From positions 1-45,242 of IMG/VR virus record IMGVR_UViG_3300044613_002155: 45,242 nucleotides of DNA, one strand, 5' to 3'. Below are positions 35,476-44,890 of the stretch, piece after piece. The translations under genes were made by a program, and so were the position numbers. The stretch is from a virus. The notes under the pieces are model-generated. The model was not told the DNA's origin and did not search any database. It saw only the letters and a list, made by a program, of their open reading frames with translations. Numbering within the stretch: the first letter of the stretch is position 1; each line of letters opens with the position of its first letter.

Positions 35476-35952
35476 ATGACCGACGCAAGAATGTATCGAG
35501 ACGCAGCAAAGGCGCTAGAGGATGTTGAGTACATCCTGTTTGGCCGCGATGACCATTTCCATTCGCACCTGAACCAAGCGGAAGACGTCGTAGGCAGGTT
35601 GCCCGAAATGGTGGAGTCATACTTAGCCACCGTGCGGCGCGCGATGATCGAAACTGCTGATCGGCTTGAGGCTAATTTGAACGGCGCACACCAAGCAGAC
35701 AGCCAGTATCTTGCCGTTTGGAAGATTGGAAAGTGGCGCGACCTACCGAAAGATTTCAAGCCAGCATTTGAGCGCATTGAGGGCGCGATACCTGACGTGG
35801 CTTATGAAAACGGCAAGTTCTATAAACTCGTGAACCATTGGACCCGCTACGGCTGGCCGGAAGTGGAAAAGATTGAGTTGGGTAAGGATGACGTCCTCGT
35901 CAGAAAGAAAGAAGGGGGCGTTGAGGCCCTCTTATCGGGAAAGTCGGCGTGA
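35476..35952 (+). CDS. hypothetical protein at the head of the late operon
   Basis: The 158-residue protein starts at ATG 35476 (MTDARMYRDAAKALEDVEYI). It has an acidic, helical N-terminal half (HLNQAEDVVGRLPEMVESYL, then RRAMIETADRLEANL) and a C-terminal domain with YENGKFYKLVNHWTRYGWPE. The function is unknown. It is the first protein gene after the structured RNA region. It shares one base with the next start. Confidence 0.68.
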   Translation: MTDARMYRDAAKALEDVEYILFGRDDHFHSHLNQAEDVVGRLPEMVESYLATVRRAMIETADRLEANLNGAHQADSQYLAVWKIGKWRDLPKDFKPAFERIEGAIPDVAYENGKFYKLVNHWTRYGWPEVEKIELGKDDVLVRKKEGGVEALLSGKSA

Positions 35953-36170
35953 TGGCTGAACACACGCACGAATGGCGCGACAAAGAACCGCCGCAATGGA
36001 AGCGCACCCCAAACAGCTTTGGCCCGAGCAAATGGACCGAAACGGCGTTTATCACCCGCGTCTGTGATTGCGGCGCAGAGGTCCGCCATCTCGCATCCCG
36101 TGACCAGCACGAAAACACGCCGGAACTTTGGGCCGCTTGGTCTGCGAAGAAGTATGCGGAGGCCGCGTGA
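35952..36170 (+). CDS. small protein with CxC and His residues
   Basis: The 72-residue protein starts MAEHTHEWRDKEPPQWKRTP and contains FITRVCDCGAEVRHLASRDQ. HTHEW near the start plus the C-x-C pair could coordinate one zinc ion. It lies directly upstream of the small terminase gene with a one-base overlap. The function is unknown. Confidence 0.65.
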   Translation: MAEHTHEWRDKEPPQWKRTPNSFGPSKWTETAFITRVCDCGAEVRHLASRDQHENTPELWAAWSAKKYAEAA

Positions 36171-36535
36171 TGGCCTTTGCTGAAGACGTAAGAGAAGAAC
36201 TGCTCAAGCGATTGGCAGACGGTGAAAGCATGGTGGCAATCGCGCAAGACGCAAGAATGCCAAGCCGCGAAACCGTACGAAGATGGAATGATAGCGACGA
36301 AACATTTCGTGCCAGGTACGCGCGCGCGCGCGAAGACCAAGCGGACGCGCTTTTCGATGAAGCTGCCGAGATAGCCAAGGTCGCCACGCCAGAGAGTGTG
36401 CAGGTTGCACGCCTTCAGATCGACACGATTAAATGGCGGGCGTCAAAGCTGCGCCCCAAGGTCTACGGCGACAAGCTGGACGTTGAACATAGTGGCGAAA
36501 TGACGATCAACGTCACCATCGGCGGCGATGCCTGA
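36170..36535 (+). CDS. terS: terminase small subunit
   Basis: The 121-residue protein reads MAFAEDVREELLKRLADGES, then MVAIAQDARMPSRETVRRWN, a helix-turn-helix for recognising the packaging site. A coiled-coil oligomerisation segment follows (FRARYARAREDQADALFDEA, then IAKVATPESVQVARLQIDTI) and then an end (KLDVEHSGEMTINVTIGG) common in small terminases. It overlaps the large subunit gene by eight bases. ATG 36170 is preferred over 36128, which would run into the previous gene. Confidence 0.88.
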   Translation: MAFAEDVREELLKRLADGESMVAIAQDARMPSRETVRRWNDSDETFRARYARAREDQADALFDEAAEIAKVATPESVQVARLQIDTIKWRASKLRPKVYGDKLDVEHSGEMTINVTIGGDA

Positions 36536-37784
36536 GATTAACCTGACGTTCGTTCCCCGTGCGCCGTTCAAGGCATACTTGGAACGCGAAGAACGCTGGG
36601 CTTGCATTGTAGCGCACCGCCGCGCGGGCAAGACCGTGGCCTGTGTGATGGACTTGGTAATCCGCGCGATCCGGCATAAGGGCCGTGAACCGCGCTTTGC
36701 GTACATCGCACCAACGTACGGGCAGGCCAAGGACGTTGCTTGGTCCTATCTGAAGGAATACACGCAAGCCATTCCGGGCATGAAGGTGTCCGAGAGTGAA
36801 TTGTCGGTGGTGTTTCCGCACAACGGGGCGCGCATCAGGCTTTACGGCGCAGAGAATTACGACCGCCTGCGTGGCCTGTATCTGGACGGCGCTGTCGTTG
36901 ACGAAGCTGGGGACCAAGACCCGCGCGCCTTTCCCGAGGTTATCCGCCCCGCATTGTCAGATCGGCAAGGCTGGGCAACCTTCATCGGTACGCCAAAAGG
37001 CCGGAATGAGTTCTACCGCATTTACGAACGGGCGAAGCAAACGGAAGGCTGGTTCTGGGGCAGCTTGCAGGCGTCCCGCACCGGCTTGATTGCCCCGGCT
37101 GAATTGGCCGATGCCCGCGCGATGATGACGCCGGAACAATACAGCCAAGAGTATGAGTGCAGCTTCCAAGCGGCCATTGTCGGCGCTTATTACGGGCGCG
37201 ACATGGAAGCGGCAGAACCCCGCATCCGCCCGATAGCGCACGACAGAAGCGCGGATGTGTTCTGCGCATGGGACTTGGGCATAGGCGATGCAATGGCCCT
37301 GTGGTTTGGGCAAGTGGTGGATAAGGAAATCCATTGGCTCGAGTATTACGAGAGCAGCGGCTTTGGGCTTGACCATTACGTTGACTATGTGAAGTCGCGG
37401 CCCTTTCCGGTTCACTCGCATCTTCTGCCGCATGACGCAGATGCACGGGAATTGCAGACGGGGCAAAGCCGGATCGACTTCCTGCGGGGCAGGGGTTTAG
37501 ATTGCCGGGTTGTCCCGCGCCACGGTGTCGATGAAGGCATATCGGCGGTGCGGATGAAGTTCCCGCAGATGTGGTTTAACGAGACCGGCGAGAACATGGC
37601 GCGGGGCTTGGATTGCCTGCGGATGTATCGCGCCGAGTATGACGACAAGAACATGACCCTAAAGACGCGGCCCTTGCACGATTGGGCATCACACGGCGCG
37701 GACGCGTTTCGCTGTGGCGTTATGGGATTGCAGCAAATTGCCCGCGTGACGGTGCCCAAATTCAAGCCGCGCGCAGTGGTTTAA
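36528..37784 (+). CDS. terL: terminase large subunit
   Basis: The 418-residue DNA-packaging motor has an ATPase with Walker A at about 30-36 (HRRAGKT), Walker B VVDEAG with D125-E126, and the coupling segment TFIGTPKGRNEF at about 151-162. Its C-terminal RNase H-like nuclease has acidic residues at D249 (AWDLGIGDAMAL), D303/D305 (PHDADARE) and D392 (DWASHGADAFR). All key residues are present. It cuts concatemers and translocates DNA through the portal, whose gene follows eleven bases downstream. Confidence 0.95.
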   Translation: MPEINLTFVPRAPFKAYLEREERWACIVAHRRAGKTVACVMDLVIRAIRHKGREPRFAYIAPTYGQAKDVAWSYLKEYTQAIPGMKVSESELSVVFPHNGARIRLYGAENYDRLRGLYLDGAVVDEAGDQDPRAFPEVIRPALSDRQGWATFIGTPKGRNEFYRIYERAKQTEGWFWGSLQASRTGLIAPAELADARAMMTPEQYSQEYECSFQAAIVGAYYGRDMEAAEPRIRPIAHDRSADVFCAWDLGIGDAMALWFGQVVDKEIHWLEYYESSGFGLDHYVDYVKSRPFPVHSHLLPHDADARELQTGQSRIDFLRGRGLDCRVVPRHGVDEGISAVRMKFPQMWFNETGENMARGLDCLRMYRAEYDDKNMTLKTRPLHDWASHGADAFRCGVMGLQQIARVTVPKFKPRAVV

Positions 37785-37794
37785 GGATAGCCCG

Positions 37795-40137
37795 ATGCAA
37801 GACGAAGAAGCCCTGGACAGCACCGAACGGCTGGCCGCGCATGTTGCGGGGCTTGTCACGTCCGCCAAAGAATATCTGGATGAGCAGCAAAAGTCCCGCC
37901 AGACCGCGATGGAGTATTACGGCGGCGTGATGCTGGACTTCCCGGCAGACCCGCACAAGTCGGCTGTTGTCAGCATGGACGTGCGCGAAGCTATCAAGAA
38001 AATCATGCCGTCGATCATGCGGACGATTTTCGGCGGTGGCGATGTGGTGAAATACACGCCGAAGGGGCCGGAAGACGAGGAAGGCGCGCAACAGGCGACC
38101 GAGTATGTCAATGCGGTGTCGGTGCCGGAGTGCAATGCAGAGCGGGCGCTGCACGATGCCATTCACGACGCGCTATTGCTGAAAACGGGCATCCTGAAAT
38201 GGTCGGCCTATCGCAAGCGCAAGGTTACGATTCAGGAATACACCAACCAGCCGGATGAAGCGGTCATTGGCCTGTTTGACGACGAGTTGAACAGCATCAC
38301 GAATTACAGCGAGAGCGAAGAGACCGATCCGCAGGTTTTGGCGATTGACCCCAATGCGCGGCGGCACACCTTCAAGCTGCGCCGCATGGAAGAGACAATC
38401 ACGCCGAAGATTGAGGCCGTGCCGCGTGGATCATTCCTGATCACCCCCGGCGCGGAAAGCATCGAGGATGCGGAGTTGGTTGGCGAGGAAATGCTGATCA
38501 CCCGGTCGGCCTTGGTGTCGATGGGGTACGACAAGGAACTTGTCTGGCAAATCCCGACGTATGACGCCAAGGCGGAAGACGACGAAAGCCGGATGGGCGA
38601 GGATTACACCGAAACGCAGGCCGAAACGCGCAAGGCGCTGGAAACGGTCCAGATTTGGGAAGTGTATGTCCGCGTCGATATGGACGAGGACGGGATTGCG
38701 GAAGTCCATCGGATTGTTTTCGGCGATGGCGCGACGACGACCGACACCAAGTCGGAAGGGTCTTATGTGGTCCTTGGCTTGGAGCCGGTAGATGAGGCAC
38801 CGTACGCCTCTGTCGTGATGGAACGCGACCCGCACCAGTTTGAAGGCCATAGCGTTTATGAAGACCTGCGCGACGTGCAGCGGGTCAAGACGGCGCTTCT
38901 TCGGCAAACGCTTGACAACCTGTATTCGCAGAACAACCCGCAGCCGTATGTGGACTATAACCGGGTGGAAAACCCGGAAGCCGTGATGAACGGCAAGTTC
39001 GGCGAACCTGTGCTGCTGAAATCCGGCGCAAATGCGGATGAAGTCGTGCAGTGGAAGGTTGTTCCGTTCTTCGCGGACAAGTCCTACGAAATGCTGGGCT
39101 ACATGGACGAGGTTGCGCGCGCCCGCACAGGGATTGCGGATGCATCCGGCGGGCTTGAAGCCGACAAGCTGCACAATATCGCGGCCACCACGGCGCTGCT
39201 GGCAACGCAGCCCGCGATTGCCCAGGCGGACGCAATTGTGCGGTCGCTTGCAAACGGCGGTCTGCGCAAGGCGTTCAAGGGGCTGCTGCGTCTGGTCATT
39301 GCCCATTCGGACGGGCCGCGCACGGTCCAGATGAAGGGCAAGTGGGTGCAGTACGATCCGACCGTGTGGAACATGGACATGGATTGCAGCGTGAACGTCG
39401 GATTGGGTGGCGGGACCAAAGAACGCGACATGGCCGTGCTGCAAGTGATTTACGGCTTGCAGAAAGAACTGTTGCTCAGCATCGGCCCGGAAAACCCCTA
39501 TGTGAAGCCGGATCAGCTTTACAATACGCTGGAAAAGATGACTGAGACGGCAGGCTTTGCGTCTGCGCAGCCGTTCTTTACCGATCCTGACATGCAACAG
39601 GTCCAAGCCCAGCTTGAAGCGGCAAAGAACGCGCCGAATCCCGAGGTCGAAAAGATTCAGGCGCAGGGCCAAGTCCAGATGCAGCTTGAGCAAATGAAGG
39701 CGCAGACGACGCTTGAACTGGAACAAGCCAAACTGCAACTGCAAGCCGAATCCGAGCGCATGAAGGCCGAAGTCGCCCGCGACAAGGAAATGGCGCAGAT
39801 GCAGGCCGATTTGACGGTGAAGCAAAACGAGGCGCAACAGGCGGCGGCGGTCGAACAGCAGAAGATGCAAATGCAGGCCGCGCTTGAACAGATGAAGCTG
39901 GATTTTGACCGCGAGAAACTAGCTCAAGAGCGGGAAATCAAGCTGATGGAACTGCAAGCGCAGATCGGCATGGCCGAACATTCGGCTGCGACGAAAGCGA
40001 CGGAAGACGGGCAACGCAAGGCGAGTGAGGGCAAGTCCCTGGACGCTCTGAGTGCGGCGATTGCGGGCATGTCGAAGGCGCGGCGGGTTATCCGCGATGA
40101 TGCCGGTGAAATTATCGGCGTCGAGCCGGTGAACTGA
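37795..40137 (+). CDS. portal protein with long coiled-coil barrel
   Basis: The 780-residue dodecameric ring protein is the DNA gateway of the head. N-terminal features are QTAMEYYGGVMLDFPADPHK, then VVSMDVREAIKKIMPSIMRT and IFGGGDVVKY, which fit the P22/SU10 portal group. The crown and wing region contains VRVDMDEDGIAEVHRIVFGD. Residues about 600-740 form a very long Gln/Glu/Met-rich coiled coil (VEKIQAQGQVQMQLEQMKAQ...), probably an extended barrel inside the head. It follows terL and precedes the large tail or spike genes. Confidence 0.9.
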   Translation: MQDEEALDSTERLAAHVAGLVTSAKEYLDEQQKSRQTAMEYYGGVMLDFPADPHKSAVVSMDVREAIKKIMPSIMRTIFGGGDVVKYTPKGPEDEEGAQQATEYVNAVSVPECNAERALHDAIHDALLLKTGILKWSAYRKRKVTIQEYTNQPDEAVIGLFDDELNSITNYSESEETDPQVLAIDPNARRHTFKLRRMEETITPKIEAVPRGSFLITPGAESIEDAELVGEEMLITRSALVSMGYDKELVWQIPTYDAKAEDDESRMGEDYTETQAETRKALETVQIWEVYVRVDMDEDGIAEVHRIVFGDGATTTDTKSEGSYVVLGLEPVDEAPYASVVMERDPHQFEGHSVYEDLRDVQRVKTALLRQTLDNLYSQNNPQPYVDYNRVENPEAVMNGKFGEPVLLKSGANADEVVQWKVVPFFADKSYEMLGYMDEVARARTGIADASGGLEADKLHNIAATTALLATQPAIAQADAIVRSLANGGLRKAFKGLLRLVIAHSDGPRTVQMKGKWVQYDPTVWNMDMDCSVNVGLGGGTKERDMAVLQVIYGLQKELLLSIGPENPYVKPDQLYNTLEKMTETAGFASAQPFFTDPDMQQVQAQLEAAKNAPNPEVEKIQAQGQVQMQLEQMKAQTTLELEQAKLQLQAESERMKAEVARDKEMAQMQADLTVKQNEAQQAAAVEQQKMQMQAALEQMKLDFDREKLAQEREIKLMELQAQIGMAEHSAATKATEDGQRKASEGKSLDALSAAIAGMSKARRVIRDDAGEIIGVEPVN

Positions 40138-40146
40138 GAATAAGCC

Positions 40147-43100
40147 TTGGCAAACCAGACCGTCACCACTGCCGTCAACTATGACGACGCCGCTATTTCG
40201 GGCTTGCTTGACGGCGAGTCCATAACGATTAACGGCGGGGCGCTGACGATTGATGCTGATACGCAGATCAATCAGCAGGCGGCTGCGTTTGGTATTGTCA
40301 CGCTTTCATCGACTTTGGGTGGATCGGTCCTGATCGATGGCACCAAGGTTTGGGAAGTGCCGTTTTCCTCGTCGTCTGGAAACGTCCCGACACAGGCCGC
40401 CCTTGGCAGTAACGGCGTCACAGGGGGCAGCAGTGGCGCGACTGGCGAGTTGACCCGTGTATGGGCCAGCGGATCGTTTGACCCGGCTGCAGCGGGCGCT
40501 GCAATGCCTGCGGCGGGCTACATCAAGCTGCGGTCCAAGACCGGCAACTTCCAAGCGGGCGAGACAATCACCCTGCCGGGTGGAGCCACGATTGTTGCCA
40601 GCAATGCAGGCAAGCGGGGCGCTATTCAGGTCATTGCCCGCACCATTGGCGGCACCAGCGTCAATATGGTAGTGCCGCGCCTGTCCTCTTGTGTTGTCGA
40701 TGGCGACTGGTACGAACTTGGAACAACGAACGGCGCGGATAACCAGACTTTCACGCTGCCGGTGCGAGAGGAATTGGGGGGCGTCCAGATTGAGACCGCC
40801 CCCGGCTCGGGCGTCTATGAGTGGTATGCCAACGCAGGCGACATTTGGAACGGCCACCACACCGTCAACGAAGCCCTGACCGCCACCAATGCGACTCTGA
40901 CAAGGAATGCCATTTCGGCGTTCCCCTATCCAGCCGCAGAACGTATCCGGGAAACTGCGGTAGCAGGGGTTCACAGTGCGTCCTTTGCGCTTGGCGCGAA
41001 CAACACCAGTTTCCCGGCTGGAGCTGCCACCTTCACTGCGCGGATACTGCGCGACACGCGGCAGTGGGTCGTGGTGCAGTTTGCCACAAACAACAGTGCC
41101 GACCGCTTCGGTGTGCTGGTGGACTTTGTGGCAGGTACACTCAGCGCCATCCCTAATGTCGGGAGTCCGACCGGGACAGCATCTTCCATCACGGCGCTTG
41201 GCGGCGGGATTTATGAGGTCAAGGTCTCAGTAAACCACACGGGGACCGGCGCGATAACCATCGCGACCTCCAACTCCGCAACCCCAACCTATGTGAACGG
41301 CCTGCCGTCCTTCACTGGCAGCGCCTCCGAGGGTGTCAATATAGCCCTGTCGCGGCTGGAAATGGCGACTTTCTCCTTCATTCCGACCGATGTTCGCGGA
41401 AAACATTGCGGCGTGGACCCGATAGCGGGGACTGTGCAGCTTGCGCTTCGAGGGGCGAACAATTCCGGCTTCAAACCGCCGTCAGGCTGCAAGGTCAGGA
41501 TACCCAACGTCTTCCTGTCCACCACTACGCCGGTAGATAACTTCGCGCCGATGCTGACCGCGATCAACACGCGGTATTATTTCCAATCCGGCAATCCCGG
41601 CCCCACGGTTAAAGGCGCGGTGCTGAATTGGTTCAACACCGGGAACATGGTGATTACCGATAGCTGCACCACACAGTTTATTGGCAGCACATCAATCGCT
41701 AACTGCTGCGTCGGCGTGGGCCTGATGCCTTCGAGCACGACCGCTCTGGCATTTGCAAACGCCTTTGCCGGTGGCGCAACAGACAGCCGGTTCACCCGTC
41801 GCAGCAACACGGTGGTTTTCAACGCAGCGGCCACCACAAATGTTGAATTTCGGCGTTGCCGGTTTGACTTGATTGCGCGCTGGCAGGGCCTTTCTCAGCG
41901 GGTGCCGGGTGGCGGTGCCTCTCATGCTGTCGCTGTGAACTTGGGGATGTCCAACTGCGTTCTTGAGGATTGCGAAGTCATCAATGGGCAGACGACAATC
42001 GGCGCGGGAAACTCAAACGTCCTGATCAAAAACTTCAAATACGCTGATGTCATGACCGGCGGTACACCGGCACTGGCAAGTTCGGCTTTCGCCTTCACCG
42101 GCACAAACATCGAGCTTGACGGCTTTTCATCGCTCGGCGGGCTGCCCAATGTGCATCCTTACGACCATATCGTTAACCTTGCTGCCGGGTACTTCTCCAA
42201 CCTGAAAATCTCCAACATCGGCACCCCCACTGCTCCATACGACTGCGGTTCAGCAAATCCTATGGGATTTATCGTAAACGGGGGGCCGGGTTCTCGGGCC
42301 ACGTTCCGGCGTATCTACACCACGAATAATCGCACCGGGGCGGTGAGTTTCATCTCAACCATGCCGCTGGTTGAAATGTTCGATGTCTGGGCTACCGGAT
42401 CACAATTTATCGACCTGAGCGGCCCTTCCATTACCAGCCGAGGCGGTCGCTGGTCGAATTTCCGGCGTGGATTTGCGGGTGCAAACGGCACGCATTGGGA
42501 TGATGCTTATAACTCCACCACGACCGGGCGCATTTCGGTTATGGCAAACGAGCCTACAGCCGCTTCCGCAAGCCAGTTTTCCGGCACGTTCGGGATCGGC
42601 TCCGGCTATACCGGCTTGGGCAGCATTGTTCTTTCAAAGCTGACGGATGAAGCAGTCTGGACCTCGCCCTATCGGTTTTATGGTCACACCGCTTTCGGTG
42701 GCGGTGGATCGCCCGGCGGGACAGACACGCAAAACCTGATCTGGGAATACAAGATAGACACGGGCGGCGGTTTCGGCGCGTCTTGGACGTTCCTTGCAAA
42801 TACGGTGCGCACCAACGGCAACCCGGCAGACGGCGCTACCACGGTCACAATGAGTTCTGGCGACAGGGCTGCACTGACACGCCAGCCGCAGATCGGGGAT
42901 TTTATCCAGCACAGCACCTTTCGCCTGCCGCAGGATACGACAATCACGAACATCGTCGGGGACGTTATTACCGTCTCCAACGCTTTCATTTCCAGCCCGC
43001 TTGGCGCAAGCGGCACAATCAGCTTCTCGCCGGTCAACGTCGCGGTCAGCCCGACCAATGGCTATCTTTTGCAAATCCGGTGCCGCGCGATTGTGGCCGC

Positions 43101-43434
43101 AGCGGGTACGCTTACAACCGGGTTTTCGGCGGGTATCCAGACCAACGCGACAGATCAGCAAATCCAGCATCCCCTTCCGGGGTCACTGGTCAACATCACC
43201 AATCTTGTTCCGCAATCGCGGGTGAAGGTGACACGGGTGGACACGAAGACCTTGCTGCAACAGGCGTTTTGCGGTGCGGGAACGACCTTGAACTTCGACT
43301 TTCAATACACAGGGGCGGTCCGGATCGAAGCACGAAATGCCAGCGGTAGCCCGGCTTATAAGCCTTGGGTCACGCAGGCGTCCATTTCCCCTTCGGCAGC
43401 GGCAAACGTCGTCGCCCTTCAAGAATCCGACTAA
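40147..43434 (+). CDS. large beta-rich tail or head-spike protein
   Basis: The 1095-residue protein apparently starts with TTG at 40147 (MANQTVTTAVNYDDAAISGL). After an N-terminal beta region comes a jelly-roll-like domain at about 265-415 (SFPAGAATFTARILRDTRQW, VVVQFATNNSADRFGVLVDF, then IYEVKVSV). This resembles the carbohydrate-binding domains of phage spikes. The region at about 570-760 has beta-helix-like runs (CVLEDCEVINGQTTIGAGNS, then NVLIKNFKYAD). The C-terminal 90 residues resemble the end of the next protein. Host-surface binding is inferred. Confidence 0.72.
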   Translation: MANQTVTTAVNYDDAAISGLLDGESITINGGALTIDADTQINQQAAAFGIVTLSSTLGGSVLIDGTKVWEVPFSSSSGNVPTQAALGSNGVTGGSSGATGELTRVWASGSFDPAAAGAAMPAAGYIKLRSKTGNFQAGETITLPGGATIVASNAGKRGAIQVIARTIGGTSVNMVVPRLSSCVVDGDWYELGTTNGADNQTFTLPVREELGGVQIETAPGSGVYEWYANAGDIWNGHHTVNEALTATNATLTRNAISAFPYPAAERIRETAVAGVHSASFALGANNTSFPAGAATFTARILRDTRQWVVVQFATNNSADRFGVLVDFVAGTLSAIPNVGSPTGTASSITALGGGIYEVKVSVNHTGTGAITIATSNSATPTYVNGLPSFTGSASEGVNIALSRLEMATFSFIPTDVRGKHCGVDPIAGTVQLALRGANNSGFKPPSGCKVRIPNVFLSTTTPVDNFAPMLTAINTRYYFQSGNPGPTVKGAVLNWFNTGNMVITDSCTTQFIGSTSIANCCVGVGLMPSSTTALAFANAFAGGATDSRFTRRSNTVVFNAAATTNVEFRRCRFDLIARWQGLSQRVPGGGASHAVAVNLGMSNCVLEDCEVINGQTTIGAGNSNVLIKNFKYADVMTGGTPALASSAFAFTGTNIELDGFSSLGGLPNVHPYDHIVNLAAGYFSNLKISNIGTPTAPYDCGSANPMGFIVNGGPGSRATFRRIYTTNNRTGAVSFISTMPLVEMFDVWATGSQFIDLSGPSITSRGGRWSNFRRGFAGANGTHWDDAYNSTTTGRISVMANEPTAASASQFSGTFGIGSGYTGLGSIVLSKLTDEAVWTSPYRFYGHTAFGGGGSPGGTDTQNLIWEYKIDTGGGFGASWTFLANTVRTNGNPADGATTVTMSSGDRAALTRQPQIGDFIQHSTFRLPQDTTITNIVGDVITVSNAFISSPLGASGTISFSPVNVAVSPTNGYLLQIRCRAIVAAAGTLTTGFSAGIQTNATDQQIQHPLPGSLVNITNLVPQSRVKVTRVDTKTLLQQAFCGAGTTLNFDFQYTGAVRIEARNASGSPAYKPWVTQASISPSAAANVVALQESD

Positions 43435-43447
43435 AGGAAGCCTGTAA

Positions 43448-44890
43448 ATGCCGATTGCAACCGATTTTACCATATCCGCAACCGGAGACATTCGGCGGCA
43501 AGCGGGGGCCGGTACAACGGTCTACTCGGTGCTGGAGCTGCACCAGTGGTTGCAGGACTTGGCAGATGATGCGGCGGCAACGGGCAATGACCTGCTTGAT
43601 ATTATCGCGCCGAACCCGTCGAAGCTGGACGGCCCGCGCGATGCGGCAGTTGCTTCGCGCTTGAACCTGCTGACTGAGGGCGCGGTTGCCTTCAATCTCG
43701 ACGACACTGCCGCGCAGTTTGTCAACTTCGGCTCAATCAAGCAAACCGGGGCGGCGGTCCAATACTCGGGCCTGAAAACCATCGGCGGCATTGTCGCAGG
43801 CAGTCCGATCTATGTTGTTCAAAGCGGCAGCAAGATTACAAGCTTCTGGCCGAACGGTCACGTGCAAATCCTCGTCAAGGTCCGCACGGGCGGCTCCCTT
43901 ATCGACAGCGGCAACGTCACCGCATTCAGCCGGAAGTGGGGGCAAGCATATTCGCACTTTGACGTGAACCTTGCGGCGGGTGGCGAAAGCAACGCGGCTC
44001 TTTCAACAGCCCTGGACAGCAACATTCTGCTTACAGAAGCCAATGCTGCGGCGCTGTCCGCCAAGGTCGCTGTGACCTTCGGCGATACCACGCAAGACCT
44101 CGGCAACGGCAACGGCGGCAAGCTGTATAAAGGCACCATCACGCTGTCCGGCGGTGCCACATTGTCAGAAGCCTACCAGTATCTCCAATACCTCACGCGG
44201 GAAAACAGCGCGGCCACCCTGAACAGCGTTCCCGGATGGCGCTACCGGGTGTTGAACGCAGCCTACACCGAAATTCCTGCGGCACCCTTCGGCACCTTCG
44301 CGGGCGGTACATTCTTCCTTGCGCAAGGCTGGTGGATTACCGGCGTTCTTCCGGCAGAGGCCACGCGCTACCAGCTTATCGCCCATGATGGCACAACGCA
44401 GGTTCCGCCGACCGTGGTGGGCATCACCGTGGGCAACCTTGTGTCCGGCGACCGGGTGCTTGTGGCGCGGGACAATGGATCGGGCGGGCTGCTGAAAGAC
44501 GAATACACGCCCGTTGCGGCGTCCTCGGGGGCCACGGCCCTGCAAATTGTGGAAAGCATCAAGACCGACACGCCTTCAACGGGTGTCATCCGGATCAAGG
44601 GGCTGCGGTACACATACTCGTCTTTCAACGCTGGCACCAAGACCTTCTCAGGTCTGTCTCCGGCATTGGCGAGTAACATTGTCACGGCGGATGATGTGTT
44701 TGTGCCTTTCATTGACCGGCAAGCGGCGGGCGCGGCGGAAAGCGTCACCTTCATCTACTCGGCCAACTTCAACACCCGCGTCGATGTGCGCAACGGCTCG
44801 GGCGGATCGCCTATCGTGCCGTTTTCAACAACGCTTTCGATCACCAACGCGGGTGGTAGCGTGAACGCAAGCCGAAACAGTGATGTGTAA
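43448..44890 (+). CDS. beta-rich structural protein sharing a C-terminal module with its neighbour
   Basis: The 480-residue protein starts MPIATDFTISATGDIRRQAG, followed by a helical piece (TVYSVLELHQWLQDLADDAA) and then continuous beta-rich sequence. Its end (SANFNTRVDVRNGSGGSPIV, then PFSTTLSITNAGG) matches the spacing of the upstream protein's end (ARNASGSPAYKPWVTQASIS). The two therefore probably share a fold for trimerisation or attachment. The exact role, whether tail, spike or decoration, is unknown. It shares one base with the next gene's start. Confidence 0.7.
   Translation: MPIATDFTISATGDIRRQAGAGTTVYSVLELHQWLQDLADDAAATGNDLLDIIAPNPSKLDGPRDAAVASRLNLLTEGAVAFNLDDTAAQFVNFGSIKQTGAAVQYSGLKTIGGIVAGSPIYVVQSGSKITSFWPNGHVQILVKVRTGGSLIDSGNVTAFSRKWGQAYSHFDVNLAAGGESNAALSTALDSNILLTEANAAALSAKVAVTFGDTTQDLGNGNGGKLYKGTITLSGGATLSEAYQYLQYLTRENSAATLNSVPGWRYRVLNAAYTEIPAAPFGTFAGGTFFLAQGWWITGVLPAEATRYQLIAHDGTTQVPPTVVGITVGNLVSGDRVLVARDNGSGGLLKDEYTPVAASSGATALQIVESIKTDTPSTGVIRIKGLRYTYSSFNAGTKTFSGLSPALASNIVTADDVFVPFIDRQAAGAAESVTFIYSANFNTRVDVRNGSGGSPIVPFSTTLSITNAGGSVNASRNSDV

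Noticed and set aside
38431-39870. 479-residue minus-strand ORF over the portal gene
   Set aside because: Leu/His/Arg-rich shadow of the portal coiled coil; no start signal and no neighbour in that direction.
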